Assembly: GCF_003634695.1 (NCBI RefSeq)
Contig: NZ_RBWV01000012.1
Coordinates: 208,012 to 272,011, forward strand
Length of the DNA stretch: 64,000 nucleotides
Direction of reading: 5' to 3'
Origin: Motilibacter peucedani
GTDB lineage: Bacteria; Actinomycetota; Actinomycetes; Motilibacterales; Motilibacteraceae
Translations under genes and position numbers: made by a program
Shown here: positions 1-8,382 of the stretch, piece by piece
Numbering within the stretch: the first letter of the stretch is position 1
How the letters are laid out: every line of letters begins with the position of its first letter
Notes under the pieces: model-generated
What the model was told of the DNA's origin: nothing
The model's database searches: none
Seen by the model: the letters and a program-made list of their open reading frames with translations, nothing else

Positions 1-327
1 GGCGGTGTCGAGGAACGACTTCCAGCTGGGGTCGCCGCTGCGCCCCGTCTCCCAGCCGACCGCCTCGAGGGTCTTGCCGAGGTCGGAGTCGGCGAACCAG
101 AACCCGGTGAAGGGCTTGTCGGACTCGCCGAGCAGGCGGCGGAAGTTGTCGAGGACGCCCGAGCTCTCGAGGTTGGTCACGCAGTGCGGGATCGTCGCCG
201 AGCGGTTGAGCTGCTGCCAGCGGCCCAGCTGCGACTCGGGCGAGAGCTCCACCTCGTCGAGGCGGAGCGGACGCAGAGGGGTCGGACGCAGCGGTGCCGC
301 GGGTCCTGACCTGGGGATGGCCGTCAT
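1..327 (-). CDS. GH127-type (DUF1680) beta-L-arabinofuranosidase, N-terminal part
   Basis: This gene is cut by the window edge; 109 N-terminal residues are visible, starting at ATG 327. The N-terminal pattern matches glycoside hydrolase family 127: a segment reading LRPLRLDEVEL, then a WQQLNRSATIPH stretch, a VLDNF motif and a FADSD motif followed by TLEAVGWE. In characterised members of this family the enzyme removes beta-L-arabinofuranose from plant-derived glycans or glycoproteins. No signal peptide is seen in the visible part, so a cytoplasmic enzyme acting on imported oligosaccharides is likely. The gene diverges from a LacI-family regulator and shares with it a 277-bp intergenic region carrying LacI-like operator sequences. 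The family call is good; the exact substrate is inferred. Confidence 0.72.
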   Translation of the reverse strand, partial: MTAIPRSGPAAPLRPTPLRPLRLDEVELSPESQLGRWQQLNRSATIPHCVTNLESSGVLDNFRRLLGESDKPFTGFWFADSDLGKTLEAVGWETGRSGDPSWKSFLDTA

Positions 328-416
328 GGGTCTCCTCGGACGCGAGGTCGGTGGTGGTCGAGCCGGTCGCACGAGCGGGTGTCGCGGTGCCGTCCAGAGG
401 CGGCGGGGCGAAGCAC

Positions 417-428
417 GTGAGCGTTAAC
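417..428. promoter_or_regulatory. possible LacI-family operator, GTGAGCGTTAAC
   Basis: The site GTGAGCGTTAAC matches 10 of 12 positions of GTTAGCGCTAAC, the form I recall for arabinose-related LacI regulators in actinobacteria. It lies 90 bases upstream of the GH127 start. Its own symmetry is imperfect (8 of 12). Confidence 0.35.
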
Positions 429-471
429 ACGGAACGCGGGCGAGAGGCTGCGGCGGGGAGGGAAAATGTCG

Positions 472-484
472 CGCAACCGTTTTC
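472..484 (-). promoter_or_regulatory. LacI-type operator candidate A
   Basis: On the minus strand this reads GAAAACGGTTGCG. It shares 12 of 13 bases with the site at 553-565 but in opposite orientation. The AANCGNTT core is typical of LacI-family operators. It would regulate the divergent GH127 gene. Confidence 0.5.
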
Positions 485-552
485 TCGTCACGGACACTAG
501 GACGGTCGCTCCAGCTCGTCAAGCCCCTGCGTGGGTCTCGTTTCGATCACGG

Positions 553-565
553 GAAACCGGTTGCG
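553..565 (+). promoter_or_regulatory. LacI-type operator candidate B
   Basis: GAAACCGGTTGCG contains the perfect palindrome AACCGGTT and repeats site A. It lies just upstream of a TACTCT box (571-576) that could be the -10 of the regulator gene, so autoregulation is plausible. The spacing between sites A and B, about 80 bp, would allow DNA looping. Confidence 0.5.
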
Positions 566-604
566 TGCCCTACTCTGTGCGCGGGGACGGGGTGAGGAGA
601 AGCC

Positions 605-1618
605 ATGGTCGGGTCAGGACGACGCGTCGGCATCGCCGACGTGGCCGCCCTCGCAGGGGTCTCCGTCGGCACGGTGTCGAAGGCGCTCAACGGGCGCGGC
701 GCGATGCGCGACGAGACGCGCGCCCGGGTGCGGGCCGCCGCCGACGAGCTGGGCTTCGCGCCCAGCGCGGTGGCGCGCAGCCTGCTCAGCGGCCGCACGT
801 TCACGGTTGGCGTCATCACGACCGACAGCTACGGCCGCTTCAGCATCCCGGTCATGCGCGGCGCCGAGGACGCGCTGGGCGTCGGCGAGATGGCGGCGTT
901 CCTGTGCGACAGTCGCGACGACCCGATCCGGGAGCAGCACTACGTGCGCACCCTGCTCGCCCGACGCGTGGACGGGATCATCGTCGCGGGCCGGCGCACC
1001 GAGCCGCGCACGCCGATCGGCCACGACCTCCCGGTGCCGGTCGTCTACGCGTTCGCGCGCTCCGCCGACCCCGACGACTGCAGCGTCGTCAGCGACGAGG
1101 CGGAGGGCACGCGCAGCGCCGTCGAGCACCTGCTGAAGACCGGGCGCCGGCGCATCGCCCACGTGACCGGCCCGCAGTCGCACGCGTCCGCCGCACTGCG
1201 CGCCAGCAGCGCGGTGGAGGCCCTGGAGGAGGCGGGCACCCCGCTGGTCGGCGACGTGTGGTTCGGCGGGTGGAGCGAGGCGTGGGGGCGCTACGCCGTG
1301 CGCGCGATGCTGAAGGCCCATCCCGACGTCGACGCCGTCTTCTGCGGCAGCGACACGGTCGCCCGCGGCGTCACCGACGCCCTGCGCGAGGAGGGCCGCT
1401 CGGTGCCTCACGACGTGGCCGTCGTGGGCGTGGACAACTGGTCGCTGGTCGCCGAGGCCTGCCGGCCGCCGCTCACCTCCGTCGACCTCAACCTCGAGGC
1501 GGTCGGGCGCCGGGCCGGCGAGCTGCTGCTCGCGGCGATCGACGGGCGGCCCTCCCCGGGAGTGCACTCGCTGCCCTGCCGGCTCGTGGTCCGGGACTCC
1601 TCCGCCCCGCCGAACTAG
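605..1618 (+). CDS. LacI-family transcriptional regulator
   Basis: A 337-residue protein with an N-terminal LacI helix-turn-helix (residues about 8-30, VGIADVAALAGVSVGTVSKA, followed by the hinge helix with SAVARSLLSGRT) and a periplasmic-binding-protein-like sensor domain (about 60-335) that ends with the usual TSVDL and RRAGELLL elements. ATG 605 follows a GAGGAG Shine-Dalgarno sequence at a normal distance. It diverges from the GH127 arabinofuranosidase gene, and two near-identical operator-like sites lie between them, so it most likely represses arabino-oligosaccharide use until a sugar ligand binds. The ligand cannot be read from the sequence. Confidence 0.92.
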   Translation: MVGSGRRVGIADVAALAGVSVGTVSKALNGRGAMRDETRARVRAAADELGFAPSAVARSLLSGRTFTVGVITTDSYGRFSIPVMRGAEDALGVGEMAAFLCDSRDDPIREQHYVRTLLARRVDGIIVAGRRTEPRTPIGHDLPVPVVYAFARSADPDDCSVVSDEAEGTRSAVEHLLKTGRRRIAHVTGPQSHASAALRASSAVEALEEAGTPLVGDVWFGGWSEAWGRYAVRAMLKAHPDVDAVFCGSDTVARGVTDALREEGRSVPHDVAVVGVDNWSLVAEACRPPLTSVDLNLEAVGRRAGELLLAAIDGRPSPGVHSLPCRLVVRDSSAPPN

Positions 1619-1642
1619 CCGCCCGCTCCCGCTCGCCCGCAC

Positions 1643-1648
1643 TAGCCT
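1643..1648 (+). promoter_or_regulatory. -10 box TAGCCT of a leaderless HIT transcript
   Basis: TAGCCT ends 7 bases before ATG 1656 and no Shine-Dalgarno sequence fits between, so transcription probably starts at or beside the start codon. Confidence 0.5.
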
Positions 1649-1655
1649 GCCCCGC

Positions 1656-1994
1656 ATGACCGACTGCCTGTTCTGCCGGATCGTCGCGCGCGAGGTGCCC
1701 GCCACCGTCGTGGCGGAGGACGAGCTGGCGCTGGCGTTCCGCGACATCGACCCGCAGGCCCCGACGCACGTGCTCGTCGTGCCCAAGGTGCACGCCCCGG
1801 ACCTCGCCGCGCTGGCCGAGATCGACCCGGCGGCGCTCGCCGCGGTGGGCCGGATGGTGGCCGCCGTGGCCGCGCAGGAGGGCGCCGAGTCCTACCGGAC
1901 GGTGTTCAACACCGGCGCCGGTGCGGGCCAGACGGTCTGGCACGCCCACGCCCACGTGCTCGCGGGCCGCTCGATGCAGTGGCCTCCGGGCTGA
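1656..1994 (+). CDS. HIT-family (histidine triad) nucleotide-binding protein
   Basis: A 112-residue HIT protein. It opens with the CLFCRIV segment and has the DIDPQAPTH-LVVPK strand region. It ends with the histidine triad WHAHAHVLAG (about residues 94-103), whose central histidine is the nucleophile. HIT (HinT-type) proteins hydrolyse purine nucleoside phosphoramidates or acyl-adenylates in the cytoplasm. The length is normal for the HinT branch. It sits just before phoH-ybeY-corC-era on the same strand, an order common in actinobacteria, and has its own probable leaderless promoter. The physiological substrate is not known. Confidence 0.93.
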   Translation: MTDCLFCRIVAREVPATVVAEDELALAFRDIDPQAPTHVLVVPKVHAPDLAALAEIDPAALAAVGRMVAAVAAQEGAESYRTVFNTGAGAGQTVWHAHAHVLAGRSMQWPPG

Positions 1995-2016
1995 GCGTGG
2001 GTAGCATCGAAGCCAT

Positions 2017-3024
2017 ATGAACCACACGTCATCGATCGTCGTGCCGGCCAGCCAGCCCATGGTGGCCCTGCTCGGCCCCGCCGACGAGCTGCTGCGCGTC
2101 GTCGAACGGGCCTTCCCCGCGGTCGACATCCTCGTCCGCGGCAACGAGATCACTCTCACCGGTGACCCGGCGGAGTGCGCGCTCGTCGAGCGCCTGCTCG
2201 CCGAGCTCGTCGCCGTGCTGCGCACCGGGCAGGGGCTCAGCGCCGACGCGATCGAGCGCAGCGTACGCATGCTGCGCGACGAGACCGAGGAGCGCCCGGC
2301 CGAGGTCCTGACGCTCTCGATCCTGTCCAACCGCGGCAAGACGATCCGGCCCAAGACGCTCAACCAGAAGCGCTACGTCGACGCGATCGACCGCCACACG
2401 ATCACGTTCGGCATCGGCCCGGCGGGCACCGGCAAGACCTACCTCGCCGTCGCCAAGGCGGTGCAGGCGCTCCAGGCCAAGCAGGTCACCCGCATCGTCC
2501 TGACCCGGCCGGCGGTCGAGGCGGGGGAGCGGCTCGGCTTCCTGCCGGGCACGCTGAGCGAGAAGATCGACCCCTACCTGCGCCCGCTCTACGACGCGCT
2601 GCAGGACATGCTCGACCCGGCGACGATCCCGCGGCTGATGACCGAGGGCGTGATCGAGGTGGCGCCGCTGGCCTACATGCGCGGCCGCACGCTGAACGAC
2701 GCCTTCATCATCCTCGACGAGGCGCAGAACACCTCCGCCGAGCAGATGAAGATGTTCCTCACCCGGCTCGGGTTCGGCTCCCACATGGTCGTGACCGGCG
2801 ACGTGACGCAGGTCGACCTGCCCAGCGGGACCCAGAGCGGGCTGCGCGTCGTCCAGGACATCCTCGAGGGCGTCGACGACGTCGCCTTCTGCCGGCTGAC
2901 CGGCCACGACGTCGTGCGCCACCGGCTGGTCAGCGAGATCGTGTCCGCCTACGAGCGGCACGACGCCACCTCGGCCGCGACGCCCGCCCCGGGCGACCAC
3001 GGCAGACGAGGTCGTCGGGCGTGA
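2017..3024 (+). CDS. phoH: PhoH-like ATPase
   Basis: A 335-residue PhoH/YbeZ-family P-loop ATPase. The N-terminal 100 residues hold a small KH-like region, then the ATPase domain has Walker A GPAGTGKT (about 138-145), a Walker B FIILDEAQN (about 230) and the downstream VTGDVTQVDLP motif. In other bacteria PhoH/YbeZ works with YbeY in 16S rRNA processing and ribosome quality control. Here ybeY follows by 22 bases on the same strand. A TAGCAT box nine bases before ATG 2017 suggests a promoter very close to the start. The last 20 residues are basic and look disordered. Confidence 0.95.
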   Translation: MNHTSSIVVPASQPMVALLGPADELLRVVERAFPAVDILVRGNEITLTGDPAECALVERLLAELVAVLRTGQGLSADAIERSVRMLRDETEERPAEVLTLSILSNRGKTIRPKTLNQKRYVDAIDRHTITFGIGPAGTGKTYLAVAKAVQALQAKQVTRIVLTRPAVEAGERLGFLPGTLSEKIDPYLRPLYDALQDMLDPATIPRLMTEGVIEVAPLAYMRGRTLNDAFIILDEAQNTSAEQMKMFLTRLGFGSHMVVTGDVTQVDLPSGTQSGLRVVQDILEGVDDVAFCRLTGHDVVRHRLVSEIVSAYERHDATSAATPAPGDHGRRGRRA

Positions 3025-3046
3025 GCACGACGACGGGACTCAGCGC

Positions 3047-3520
3047 GTGACGATCGAGATCAACAACGAGTCGGGCCACCCCGTCGACGAGGTGGCCCTC
3101 TCGGCGCTGGCGCGCCACGTGCTCGACGTGCTCGGCATCCACCCGCAGGCCGAGCTCTCGGTCGTGCTGGTCGACGTGGAGACGATGGAGCGCCACCACA
3201 TCCAGTGGATGGACGAGCCCGGCCCCACCGACGTGCTCTCGTTCCCCATGGACGAGCTGCGCCCGACGCGCGACGACGAGGAGCCCGAGCCGGGGCTGCT
3301 CGGCGACGTCGTGCTCTGCCCGGTGGTCGCCGAGGCGCAGGCGAAGACGGCGGGCCACTCCACCGAGGACGAGCTCCACCTGCTCCTCACCCACGGGATC
3401 CTTCACCTGCTCGGCTTCGACCACGCCGAGCCCGACGAGGAGCGCGAGATGTTCGGCCGCCAGCGCGAGCTGCTCGAGTCCTGGCAGGAGGAGCGCCGGC
3501 GCACCGGCGGCCGGTTGTGA
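3047..3520 (+). CDS. ybeY: rRNA maturation RNase YbeY
   Basis: A 157-residue YbeY endoribonuclease with a GTG start. The zinc site is intact: THGILHLLGFDH carries the three histidines of the HxxxHxxxxxH pattern (about residues 116-127), and the TDVLSFPMDE motif is present (about 61-70). The enzyme trims the 3' end of 16S rRNA and takes part in 70S quality control. It lies between its partner phoH and the corC-like gene, whose GTG start overlaps the ybeY stop by four bases (GTGA), so translation is probably coupled. Confidence 0.96.
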   Translation: MTIEINNESGHPVDEVALSALARHVLDVLGIHPQAELSVVLVDVETMERHHIQWMDEPGPTDVLSFPMDELRPTRDDEEPEPGLLGDVVLCPVVAEAQAKTAGHSTEDELHLLLTHGILHLLGFDHAEPDEEREMFGRQRELLESWQEERRRTGGRL

Positions 3521-4866
3521 CCACGCTCTGGCTGCTCGTCCTCGCAGCCGTCCTGGTCGTCTCGGCCTTCTCCTTCGCCATGGTCGAGGCGGCCCTCTCG
3601 CGGGTCAGCCGGGTCCACGTCGAGGAGGCGGTGCGCGAGTCGCGCCCCGGCGCCCGGTCCCTGCAGGCGATCGAGCAGGACGCCGCGCGCTACCTCAACG
3701 TCATCACCTTCCTGCGCATCTGCGCGGAGGTGGTCTCGGCCGCCGTCGTCACCTACGCCTCGCTGCGCGCCTTCGGGACCAGCGTGTGGAGCGTCCTGCT
3801 CGCCGCCGCGGTCATGGTCGTCGTGTCGTACGTCGTGGTCGGTGTCTCCCCGCGCACGCTCGGCCGCCAGCACGCCGACTCGGTGGCGCTCTGGGCAGCG
3901 CCCGCCGTCCGCCGCACCGCCCTCCTGCTCGCCCCGCTGACCACGGCGCTGATCCTGCTGGGCAACGCGATCACCCCCGGCAAGGGCTTCGCCGAGGGCC
4001 CGTTCGCCTCCGAGGCCGAGCTCCGCGACCTCGTCGACCTGGCCGAGGAGAACGCGGTCATCGAGGAGGACGAGCGGGCCATGATCCACGGCGTCTTCGA
4101 GCTCGGGGACACCGTGGTCCGCGAGATCATGGTGCCGCGCAACGACATGGTCTGGATCGAGCGCGGCAAGACCCTGCGACAGGGGCTCAGCCTCGCGCTG
4201 CGCAGCGGCTTCTCGCGCATCCCGGTCGTGGGCGAGGGCGGGCTCGACGACGTCGTGGGCGTGATCTACCTCAAGGACCTCGTGCGCCGCACGCACGACT
4301 ACCACGAGGGCGAGTCGACCGAGAAGGTCGACTCGATCATGCGGCCGCCCGCCTTCGTGCCGGAGAGCAAGCCCGTCGACTCGCTGCTGCGCGAGATGCA
4401 GGCCGACCGCACCCACCTCGCGGTGGTGATCGACGAGTACGGCGGCGTCGCAGGCCTCGTGACCATCGAGGACGTGCTCGAGGAGATCGTCGGCGACATC
4501 GCCGACGAGTACGACCGCGGCGTGCCCGAGGTCCAGCGCCTCGACGACCAGCGGCTGCGAGTCAGCGCGCGGCTCAACCTGGGCGACCTGAGTGAGATCA
4601 TCGACCTCGACCTCGAGGACGAGGACGTCGACACCGTGGGCGGCCTGCTGGCCAAGCACCTCGGCCGCGTCCCCATCCCTGGGGCTGAGGTGGAGGTCGA
4701 GGGCGTACGGCTGACCGCCGAGGCCTCGCTCGGCCGGCGCAACCGCGTCGGCACCGTGCTCGTCGACCTGCCGGTCCCGGCCGAGGCCGCCACCGCCACG
4801 GACGGCACGGCGGGCGTCGACGCTCCGCCGTCCTCGCACGACTCCCAGGAACAGGTGCACTCGTGA
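3517..4866 (+). CDS. CorC/HlyC-family membrane protein (DUF21-CBS-CorC_HlyC)
   Basis: A 449-residue membrane protein starting at GTG 3517, which overlaps the ybeY stop as GTGA. Domains in order are a DUF21 (CNNM) membrane domain with about three hydrophobic segments (residues 1-150), an acidic linker ending in EEDERAMIHGVFELGDT, a pair of CBS domains (about 205-330) with the VIDEYGGVAGLVTIED signature, and a C-terminal CorC_HlyC domain (about 345-425). Family members export or regulate magnesium and related divalent cations; the older name hemolysin C is misleading. The ybeY-corC-era order is widespread. Nucleotide binding by the CBS pair is known for the family and assumed here. Confidence 0.94.
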   Translation: MTTLWLLVLAAVLVVSAFSFAMVEAALSRVSRVHVEEAVRESRPGARSLQAIEQDAARYLNVITFLRICAEVVSAAVVTYASLRAFGTSVWSVLLAAAVMVVVSYVVVGVSPRTLGRQHADSVALWAAPAVRRTALLLAPLTTALILLGNAITPGKGFAEGPFASEAELRDLVDLAEENAVIEEDERAMIHGVFELGDTVVREIMVPRNDMVWIERGKTLRQGLSLALRSGFSRIPVVGEGGLDDVVGVIYLKDLVRRTHDYHEGESTEKVDSIMRPPAFVPESKPVDSLLREMQADRTHLAVVIDEYGGVAGLVTIEDVLEEIVGDIADEYDRGVPEVQRLDDQRLRVSARLNLGDLSEIIDLDLEDEDVDTVGGLLAKHLGRVPIPGAEVEVEGVRLTAEASLGRRNRVGTVLVDLPVPAEAATATDGTAGVDAPPSSHDSQEQVHS

Positions 4867-5219
4867 GCGCAACTCCCACCCTCGAGCCCGAGGACGCCAA
4901 GCTCGTGACCCTCGCCCGGTCCACGCGGGCCCGGCTCGGCCGCCCCGAGGGCGCGGCCGTCCGCGACGGCGACGGGCGCACCTACGCCGCCGCGACCGTG
5001 GCGCTGCCCAGCCTGCGCCTCAGCGCCCTGCAGGCCGCCGTGGCGGCCGCCGTGTCGAGCGGCGCCGGGGTGCTCGAGGCCGCGGTCGTGGTCACGGAGG
5101 CCGAGGCGCTCGGCGCCGAGGACCTGGCCGCGGTCGGCGACCTCGCCGGCCCGGGCTCCGTCGTCCACCGCGTCGGCCCTGACGCCGCTGTGCGAGAGAC
5201 CGTGGCGGCCGGCCGGTGA
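4863..5219 (+). CDS. cytidine-deaminase-like protein lacking the zinc site
   Basis: A 118-residue protein, GTG start overlapping the corC stop by four bases and in turn overlapped by era (GTGA). Its position between corC and era is where actinobacteria carry a cytidine deaminase (cdd)-like gene, and the length and central SALQAAVAAAVSSG helix fit that fold. The catalytic C/H-A-E motif is replaced by LQA and there is no PCxxC motif; the protein contains no cysteine at all. It therefore cannot be a zinc-dependent deaminase. A structural or regulatory role is possible. The relation to the deaminase fold is inferred from context and weak similarity. Confidence 0.7.
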   Translation: MSATPTLEPEDAKLVTLARSTRARLGRPEGAAVRDGDGRTYAAATVALPSLRLSALQAAVAAAVSSGAGVLEAAVVVTEAEALGAEDLAAVGDLAGPGSVVHRVGPDAAVRETVAAGR

Positions 5220-6133
5220 GCGCCCACCACTCGGGCTTCGCCTGCTTCGTCGGGCGCCCGAACGCCGGCAAGTCGACCCTGACCAACGCGCTGGTCGGCG
5301 AGAAGGTCGCGATCACCTCGAGCCGCCCGCAGACGACCCGCCACGCGGTGCGCGGCGTCGTGCACCGCCCCGACGCCCAGCTGGTGCTCGTCGACACCCC
5401 CGGGCTGCACCGGCCGCGCACCCTGCTCGGCCAGCGGCTCAACGACGTCGTCATGACCACGCTGTCGGAGGTCGACATCGTCGGGCTGTGCATCCCGGCC
5501 GACGAGAAGATCGGCCCCGGTGACCGCTGGATCGCCACCGAGCTCGCGAAGGCCTCGCGCACCACCAAGGTGGCCGTCATCACCAAGACCGACGCGGCGC
5601 CCAAGAAGCGGATCGCCGAGCAGCTGCTCGACGTGGTGCGCCTGGGCCAGGACGTGGGCATCGAGTGGGCCCACGTCGTGCCCGTCTCCGCCGTCGCCGA
5701 CGACCAGGTCGGCCTGCTCGCCGACCTGCTGGTCGAGCTGCTGCCCGAGGGCCCGCCCTACTACCCCGAGGGCGAGCTCACCGACGAGCCCGAGATCGTC
5801 ATGGTCGCCGAGCTCATCCGCGAGGCGACGCTCGAAGGCGTCCGCGACGAGCTGCCCCACTCCATCGCGGTCGTCGTCGAGGAGATGGCCTACCGCGAGG
5901 ACCGCCCGGAGGACCGCCCCCTGATCGACATCGCGGCCACCGTCTTCGTCGAGCGCCCGAGCCAGAAGGCGATCGTCATCGGCACCAAGGGCGCGCGCCT
6001 GCGCGAGGTCGGGAGCGCGGCCCGCGCCCAGATCGAGGCGCTCTTCGGCAGCGCCGTCTACCTCGACCTCAGGGTGAAGGTCGCCAAGGACTGGCAGCGC
6101 GACCCGCGCCAGCTCGCACGCCTGGGTTTCTGA
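5216..6133 (+). CDS. era: GTPase Era
   Basis: A 305-residue Era GTPase with G1 GRPNAGKS (about residues 12-19), G2 region RPQTTRH, G3 DTPG, G4 TKTD and a C-terminal KH domain (about 215-290) with the RLREVGSAARAQIEALFG RNA-binding helix region. Era binds the 3' end of 16S rRNA and helps assemble the 30S subunit. GTG 5216 overlaps the previous stop (GTGA), so it is the last gene of a coupled phoH-to-era series. The next gene begins 167 bases further on, with its own Shine-Dalgarno sequence. Confidence 0.97.
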   Translation: MSAHHSGFACFVGRPNAGKSTLTNALVGEKVAITSSRPQTTRHAVRGVVHRPDAQLVLVDTPGLHRPRTLLGQRLNDVVMTTLSEVDIVGLCIPADEKIGPGDRWIATELAKASRTTKVAVITKTDAAPKKRIAEQLLDVVRLGQDVGIEWAHVVPVSAVADDQVGLLADLLVELLPEGPPYYPEGELTDEPEIVMVAELIREATLEGVRDELPHSIAVVVEEMAYREDRPEDRPLIDIAATVFVERPSQKAIVIGTKGARLREVGSAARAQIEALFGSAVYLDLRVKVAKDWQRDPRQLARLGF

Positions 6134-6300
6134 CCCACGGGCGAACGGGGGCAGAACGGTGCACGACTCGGCGCGCCGGGTGCGTGCTCTCCGGGGCCTC
6201 GTCTGGAACACTGGGGCCCGACCGTCCTCTGGCCCGAGGCGACGACGCCCCACCGGCGAGACCGAAGCGCCTCGACGCGCCACTGATCCTGGAGTTCTGC

Positions 6301-8382
6301 ATGCCTTTGCGGCCCACCCGCCGTGCGCACCTGCTCGTCGCCGGTCCGTCGGTGGTGGCCCTGGGGCTCCTCGCCGCGGCGCTCCCCGCGCCCGCCGCCT
6401 CCGCCCGCCCGGCAGCGGCGAGCGCCGCCGCGGCCTCGAGCGCGCACTCGGTCTTCGTCTGGTACGACCGCGGCGCCACTGCGCAGGAGCGCTCGCTCGC
6501 GCTCGGGGCCGTGCGTGCGAGCGCACCCTCGGGCGCCTCCTCCTCGGTGCCCGTGACGGAGTCCGTGCCGGTGCCCGCCGGCAGCTCGGCCGAAGCGGTC
6601 GCCGAGTCGCTGCGCGGGGAGCCGGGCGTCCGCTTCGCGATCCCCGACCTGCCGATCCACCGGGAGGCGCTCGCGCCCGACGCGCTGACGGCCGGGCTCC
6701 AGTGGGGCCTGCGCAACGACGGCCAGGTGGTCCGCGACGACGACCTCGGCATCGCGCTGCGCGGCGTGCCCAACACCGACATCGACGGCCCCGAGGCGTG
6801 GAAGACCACGACCGGCACCCGCTCGACGCTGGTCGGCGTCATCGACTCCGGCATCGACATCACCCACCCCGACCTCGCGCCGGCGATCTGGACCAACCCG
6901 AGGCCGGTGGCGCTCGACCCGTCGAAGCCGAAGGAGAAGGACCTCCACGGCTGGGACTTCTGCCACTCGGACGGCTCGGTCTACGACCCGACCGAGTACT
7001 TCGACGACGGCGGCACCCGCGAGCTCAACGACCTGCACGGCACCCACGTCGCCGGCACGATCGCCGCCGCGAACGACGGCTCCGGCTCGGTCGGCGCGGC
7101 GCCCGGTGTCACGATCGTGCCGCTGAAGGTCTTCGGCGTGAAGGCCGACGGCTCCGACTGCACCTCCGACGGCATCTTCCAGGCGCTCGTCTACGCCGCC
7201 CTCCACGGCGTCGACGTGGTCAACGCCAGCTGGAGCATCGAGGCGGCCGACGCCTCCGACCGCGCAGAGATCGACGACCTGTTCACCGCGCTCGGCACCG
7301 AGTACGGCATGGTCATCGTCGCGGCGGCCGGCAACGGCGTCGTCGACTCCCACGGGGTCGACGTGCCCGTCGACATCGACCAGGCGCTCGCCGACGAGGC
7401 GGCCGGCCGGCGCGGCGTCGAGGTGCCCTACCCCGCGGCGTCCCGTGCCCCCAACGTCATCACCGTCGGCGCGGTCGACAGCCGCGGACGGCTGGCGCCG
7501 TTCTCCAACTACGGCCACCACACGGTCGACGTGCTGGCCCCCGGGGTCTCGATCTGGAGCACGGTCCCAGGCGCGCTGAGCAAGGGCGACTACTCGAAGG
7601 CCTACGGCTTCCTCTCGGGCACCTCGATGGCGACGCCGCACGTCACGGCCGAGGCCGCGCTGCTGCGCAGCTCGGGCACGCTGCCGGCCGACGAGATCGT
7701 GCGCCGCATCGAGACCAACGGCAAGCCGCTGCGCGCGCTCCCGCCGCTGGTCACGCTGACCAACGACATGGCAGACCCCTACCGCGCGCTGCGCCCGGCG
7801 AGCGCCATCCGCGTGACCGTCGCGCCGCCCTCGGTGCGCACGTCGGGCCAGTCGCTGGTGACCGCGACGCTGAGCGACGGCGTGAGCTGGAAGCCACGCG
7901 CCCGCCAGCTCGTCACCCCCTGCTTCCGCATCCGCGGCACGAGCACCTGGAGCTGCGCGCGGGCCGTGCGCACCGACGCGTCGGGCCGCGCAGCCGTACG
8001 CGTGCGCCCCGGTTCCACGCTCGACGTCCAGTGGCGCTTCCGCGGCGTCACGGGCGCGCCGGCGGTCAGCAGCGACGTGGTCGTCGTCGGCGTCACCCGC
8101 GGGGTCTCGCTGAGCATCAAGCCCTCGTCGGTGCGCCAGGGCCAGCCCCTTCGTGCGACCGGCCGGGTCACCGACACCGGCTCGGGCGCCCAGGTGCTGC
8201 TGCAGCGCTTCGAGGGCGAGCGCTGGCGGACCCTGCTCATCGGCACCACCCGCAGCGACGGCAGCTTCGGCTTCACCGCCCGCCTCTCGCTGCAGGGCAC
8301 CTGGAAGCTGCGGGCCTACGTGCCGGCGGGCGACGGGTTCACCCACTCGGCCAGCAGCCCGCGGGCGCTGCGCGTCCGCTGA
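6301..8382 (+). CDS. secreted subtilisin-like serine protease (S8)
   Basis: A 693-residue subtilase. It starts at ATG 6301 after a GGAG ribosome site. A Sec signal peptide (residues 1-35, basic then hydrophobic, ending near AASA) is followed by a propeptide-like region (about 45-125). The catalytic domain has Asp in VGVIDSGIDITHPDL, His in HGTHVAGTIAA and Ser in LSGTSMATPHV. The remainder (about 500-693) is two beta-sandwich-like modules of Ig or bacterial surface type, the last beginning near SLSIKPSSVRQGQ, which probably bind substrate or cell wall. No C-terminal anchor is seen, so the enzyme is likely released. Its 3' end overlaps the convergent FMN-binding-protein gene by 44 bases. Confidence 0.93.
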   Translation: MPLRPTRRAHLLVAGPSVVALGLLAAALPAPAASARPAAASAAAASSAHSVFVWYDRGATAQERSLALGAVRASAPSGASSSVPVTESVPVPAGSSAEAVAESLRGEPGVRFAIPDLPIHREALAPDALTAGLQWGLRNDGQVVRDDDLGIALRGVPNTDIDGPEAWKTTTGTRSTLVGVIDSGIDITHPDLAPAIWTNPRPVALDPSKPKEKDLHGWDFCHSDGSVYDPTEYFDDGGTRELNDLHGTHVAGTIAAANDGSGSVGAAPGVTIVPLKVFGVKADGSDCTSDGIFQALVYAALHGVDVVNASWSIEAADASDRAEIDDLFTALGTEYGMVIVAAAGNGVVDSHGVDVPVDIDQALADEAAGRRGVEVPYPAASRAPNVITVGAVDSRGRLAPFSNYGHHTVDVLAPGVSIWSTVPGALSKGDYSKAYGFLSGTSMATPHVTAEAALLRSSGTLPADEIVRRIETNGKPLRALPPLVTLTNDMADPYRALRPASAIRVTVAPPSVRTSGQSLVTATLSDGVSWKPRARQLVTPCFRIRGTSTWSCARAVRTDASGRAAVRVRPGSTLDVQWRFRGVTGAPAVSSDVVVVGVTRGVSLSIKPSSVRQGQPLRATGRVTDTGSGAQVLLQRFEGERWRTLLIGTTRSDGSFGFTARLSLQGTWKLRAYVPAGDGFTHSASSPRALRVR

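Noticed and set aside
328..604. A gene on the plus strand in the GH127-lacI gap
   Set aside because: Open frames there are short and composition-driven; the region is better explained as a shared regulatory region with operators.
466..1659. A 397-codon plus-strand frame over the lacI gene
   Set aside because: Arg/Ala-rich shadow of the LacI frame, with no motif; high-GC DNA gives long open frames in the wrong phase.
3205..3516. An N-terminal extension of the CorC-like protein
   Set aside because: The open frame continues upstream through ybeY, but the residues are Arg/Pro-rich shadow; GTG 3517 fits the family start and the GTGA overlap.
4863..5219. Active cytidine deaminase
   Set aside because: The catalytic and zinc-binding residues are absent.
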